Positions 7,098 through 8,773 of a stretch of DNA of 8,773 bases are shown piece by piece. A program made the translations under genes and the position numbers. Each line of letters opens with the position of its first letter. Within the stretch, counting starts at the first letter, position 1. The notes beneath the pieces were generated by a model. That model was given only the letters and a program-made list of their open reading frames with translations, had not been told where the DNA came from and ran no database searches. The stretch is taken from assembly GCA_017648225.1 (NCBI GenBank), contig JAGCJE010000143.1:1-8773 (forward strand), given 5' to 3'. The stretch is from Kiritimatiellia bacterium. GTDB lineage: Bacteria; Verrucomicrobiota; Kiritimatiellia; RFP12; UBA1067.

Positions 7098-8028
7098 CCT
7101 CAGCTGCAGACGAGCGTAATTCTCTATACAGCACAGTCTGGCCTACTCCGACATAAAAAGCCATCAATATCGAAAGTATAAGCACCGACACAGTCAAGCC
7201 TAAAACGGCCAAAGACAGAATGCCGAAAAGAACGTTCGGCGTACCAGAAACGAAAACCCAGGAAATCAGTGCGGCTGCGAACGCAAGTACCGCAATAACA
7301 AAACAGGTTATAATCCCCCAATATGAACAATCGAGCTTAAAGCTGCGCATCTTGTTGCCGTTTGTAAGTTCACGGCAATACTGCATACATTCCGATGCGG
7401 TCCAATCCGGATGATCAGCCTTTATCCTGAATAAAAAGCGATATCGGTAAAACGGCACCGTAAGTATCGATATAAATACAAGAAGTATCGATATCGACAA
7501 CAGTAAAGGCAATATCTGCAGGCTTGCAGCGTCCATGACGTTGGCGACGTTCAAAAGGAGGTAGATAAGCGGTATCGAAGCGACTGCAGCCGCGGAAGAC
7601 CAGCCTAAATAAACCAAAGACATCCTAAACTTCAGCCACGCAAGGTCAAGCGGGATTTTAAACCCGCCGAACGCAGACGGCAGCCATTTCTGCTCATTAT
7701 CGTCGACAGCCCGGTTCAACATAAGATTGTTGCCGTAAGCGGTGATTCCAGACATTATAAAACCAATAAACATCGAAAACAGGACCGACGGCAGAAGGTC
7801 CGTAATCATGTCACCCGATATTACGGGGATTTCACCCGTAACCCGCATCTGCTCCTGCAACTTGTTGACGGTAAGACTGTCAAGTCTGCTCATTACCATA
7901 TCAAAAACCGAAACAACTAGCTGAACGGCTACAGACAAAAGTATCGACGCTCCAAGAAGTTTCCAGATCCACCCCCTGCGCATGAGAAGGTTCCATGCTT
8001 CAGAACGGATTTCAAAATTCGATTTCAT
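7090..8028 (-). CDS. DUF975-family polytopic membrane protein
   Basis: This 312-residue inner-membrane protein has about six hydrophobic segments, near residues 21-45, 80-98, 138-160, 168-192, 236-258 and 264-290. The loop between the fourth and fifth carries YRYRFLFRIKAD (194-205) and SECMQYCRELTNGNKMRSFK (212-231), followed by LDCSYWG. This matches the conserved DUF975 pattern of a YRY segment, a SRELMKGNK-like helix and a following LDLSF-like segment. DUF975 has no established function; members are often found in Firmicutes and in other phyla. The ATG at 8028 has only a weak CAGG eight bases upstream and comes 12 bases after the epimerase stop, so translation may depend partly on coupling. 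Its last codons overlap the start of hrpB. No enzymatic residues or transporter signature are visible. Confidence 0.8.
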   Translation of the reverse strand: MKSNFEIRSEAWNLLMRRGWIWKLLGASILLSVAVQLVVSVFDMVMSRLDSLTVNKLQEQMRVTGEIPVISGDMITDLLPSVLFSMFIGFIMSGITAYGNNLMLNRAVDDNEQKWLPSAFGGFKIPLDLAWLKFRMSLVYLGWSSAAAVASIPLIYLLLNVANVMDAASLQILPLLLSISILLVFISILTVPFYRYRFLFRIKADHPDWTASECMQYCRELTNGNKMRSFKLDCSYWGIITCFVIAVLAFAAALISWVFVSGTPNVLFGILSLAVLGLTVSVLILSILMAFYVGVGQTVLYRELRSSAAEGE

Positions 8029-8040
8029 TTTTTTAACCTG

Positions 8041-8773
8041 TTAAATATCGCGGGTAAGTTCCCATGTTTTCACGAGCATGCGCGGAATATGGAACGGACC
8101 TTTGAAAATGTTGCCCTTCGCGGGCTGGGCCACCGTCCCGTCGCGGTGCAGGTATCCGTACCATTCCGGATGTTTCTTATCCCTGAGATGCTTCCACGCC
8201 CAGTCAGACGAAAGTTTATGCCATTCGAGATATTTCTTGTCTCCGGTAAGCCTGTAGGCGTAGGCGGTCGCGATGATCGTCTCGCACTGAGGCCACCAGA
8301 ACTTCATATCCTGCTCATAACATTGAGGCGGCAGATTCCGGCAATCCTTGAACGAGATTATTCCGCCGTATTTCTTATCCCAGCCCCAGGCCCAAGACCA
8401 GTCGAGAATCTTGAGAGCCGTCCTGAGAAGCGCAGGGTCTTCGCGATCAACGGCGACGTCCATCAAGAACCAGCTCGTTTCGATGCAGTGTCCGGGATTT
8501 ATCACGCGCCCGGAAAGAGTATCGATAAATTCGCCGTTAGGCCCCACCGTTTCGAGAAGCGCCTTGAACTCCGGATGGATAAAATATTTCTCGAGAAGAT
8601 CGATGGATTCGGTAATCTGTTCGTCGAACACCGGATCGTCGGAAACCTGCTTCAGCACGTTCGCCACGTTGATGAGAATCATCGTAAGCGAATGGCCCTG
8701 AGCCTTGAGCGCGTCGGTATACTTCGACGGCATCCACTTTTTACCGCCCGCGACAAATTTCCGTATCCGCTTG
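8041..8773 (-). CDS. N-acylglucosamine 2-epimerase (AGE) family sugar epimerase/isomerase, 5' end beyond window
   Basis: The frame stays open from the right edge (base 8772 for the last complete codon) to the TAA at 8041. It includes 13 codons upstream of the ATG at 8733, so that ATG is probably internal and the true start lies outside. About 243 residues are visible of a family usually near 400. Counting from the internal Met, diagnostic motifs are INPGHCIETSWFL (78-90), WGWDKKYGG (116-124), DMKFWWPQCE (142-151), EWYGYLHRDG (190-199) and KGPFHIPR (211-218). These form the second half of the alpha/alpha barrel and include the conserved His82 and His215 of the kind used in catalysis. AGE enzymes interconvert N-acetylglucosamine with N-acetylmannosamine, or act on mannose, glucose or cellobiose. 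The NPGH and FHxPR motifs fit the AGE/RenBP type, but substrate is not certain. It is the first visible gene of the operon, 12 bases before the DUF975 gene. Confidence 0.88.
   Translation of the reverse strand, partial: KRIRKFVAGGKKWMPSKYTDALKAQGHSLTMILINVANVLKQVSDDPVFDEQITESIDLLEKYFIHPEFKALLETVGPNGEFIDTLSGRVINPGHCIETSWFLMDVAVDREDPALLRTALKILDWSWAWGWDKKYGGIISFKDCRNLPPQCYEQDMKFWWPQCETIIATAYAYRLTGDKKYLEWHKLSSDWAWKHLRDKKHPEWYGYLHRDGTVAQPAKGNIFKGPFHIPRMLVKTWELTRDI

Noticed and set aside
7462..7494. A 12-base direct repeat (AAGTATCGATAT) with a 21-base offset.
   Set aside because: It encodes two ISIL-like segments of a membrane helix in the DUF975 protein, so simple hydrophobic amino-acid composition explains it.
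8041..8733. The epimerase as a complete 230-residue protein starting at the ATG at 8733.
   Set aside because: The frame stays open to the window edge, the family is usually near 400 residues, and the missing half corresponds to the N-terminal part of the alpha/alpha barrel. The gene is therefore cut by the window.

Overview
All genes in this 8.8 kb window lie on the minus strand. Reading in the direction of transcription (from high to low coordinates), there is a tightly packed run of six genes. They are an N-acylglucosamine 2-epimerase family (AGE) enzyme cut by the right edge, a DUF975-type membrane protein, the DEAH-box helicase HrpB, a PF00891-like SAM-dependent methyltransferase, a phosphomannomutase/phosphoglucomutase, and a secreted two-domain SGNH + SASA esterase. 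Gaps are 12, -8 (overlap), 22, 32 and 26 bases, so this is probably one operon whose promoter lies beyond the right edge. A 108-base gap then carries a good sigma70-type promoter that drives a separate gene at the left edge. That gene encodes a secreted protein of unknown function and is cut by the window's left edge.

The organism looks like a Gram-negative, carbohydrate-degrading bacterium. HrpB, a secreted SASA esterase and an AGE epimerase fit Bacteroidota or the Planctomycetes-Verrucomicrobia-Chlamydiae group. Clear Shine-Dalgarno sites before most genes and a TTGAAA-17-TATACT promoter argue against Bacteroidota. A Verrucomicrobiota/Kiritimatiellota/Lentisphaerota-type genome is my best inference, but no rRNA or other marker is present to settle it.

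Functionally, three of the six operon genes handle sugars. The esterase would remove acetyl groups from glycans outside the cytoplasm, the AGE enzyme would epimerise or isomerise a free (amino)sugar, and the phosphohexomutase would move phosphate between C6 and C1. This is compatible with scavenging of acetylated amino sugars or sialic acids, but no lyase, kinase, deacetylase or transporter is visible, so the pathway is not proven. HrpB, DUF975 and the methyltransferase have no obvious part in such a pathway and may simply share a transcript.

I see no RNA genes, CRISPR arrays, insertion sequences, integrases or convincing terminators, and no non-coding stretch over 300 bases. I found no evidence for a new defence or mobile system. 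The most open question is the unknown, apparently highly expressed secreted protein at the left edge.
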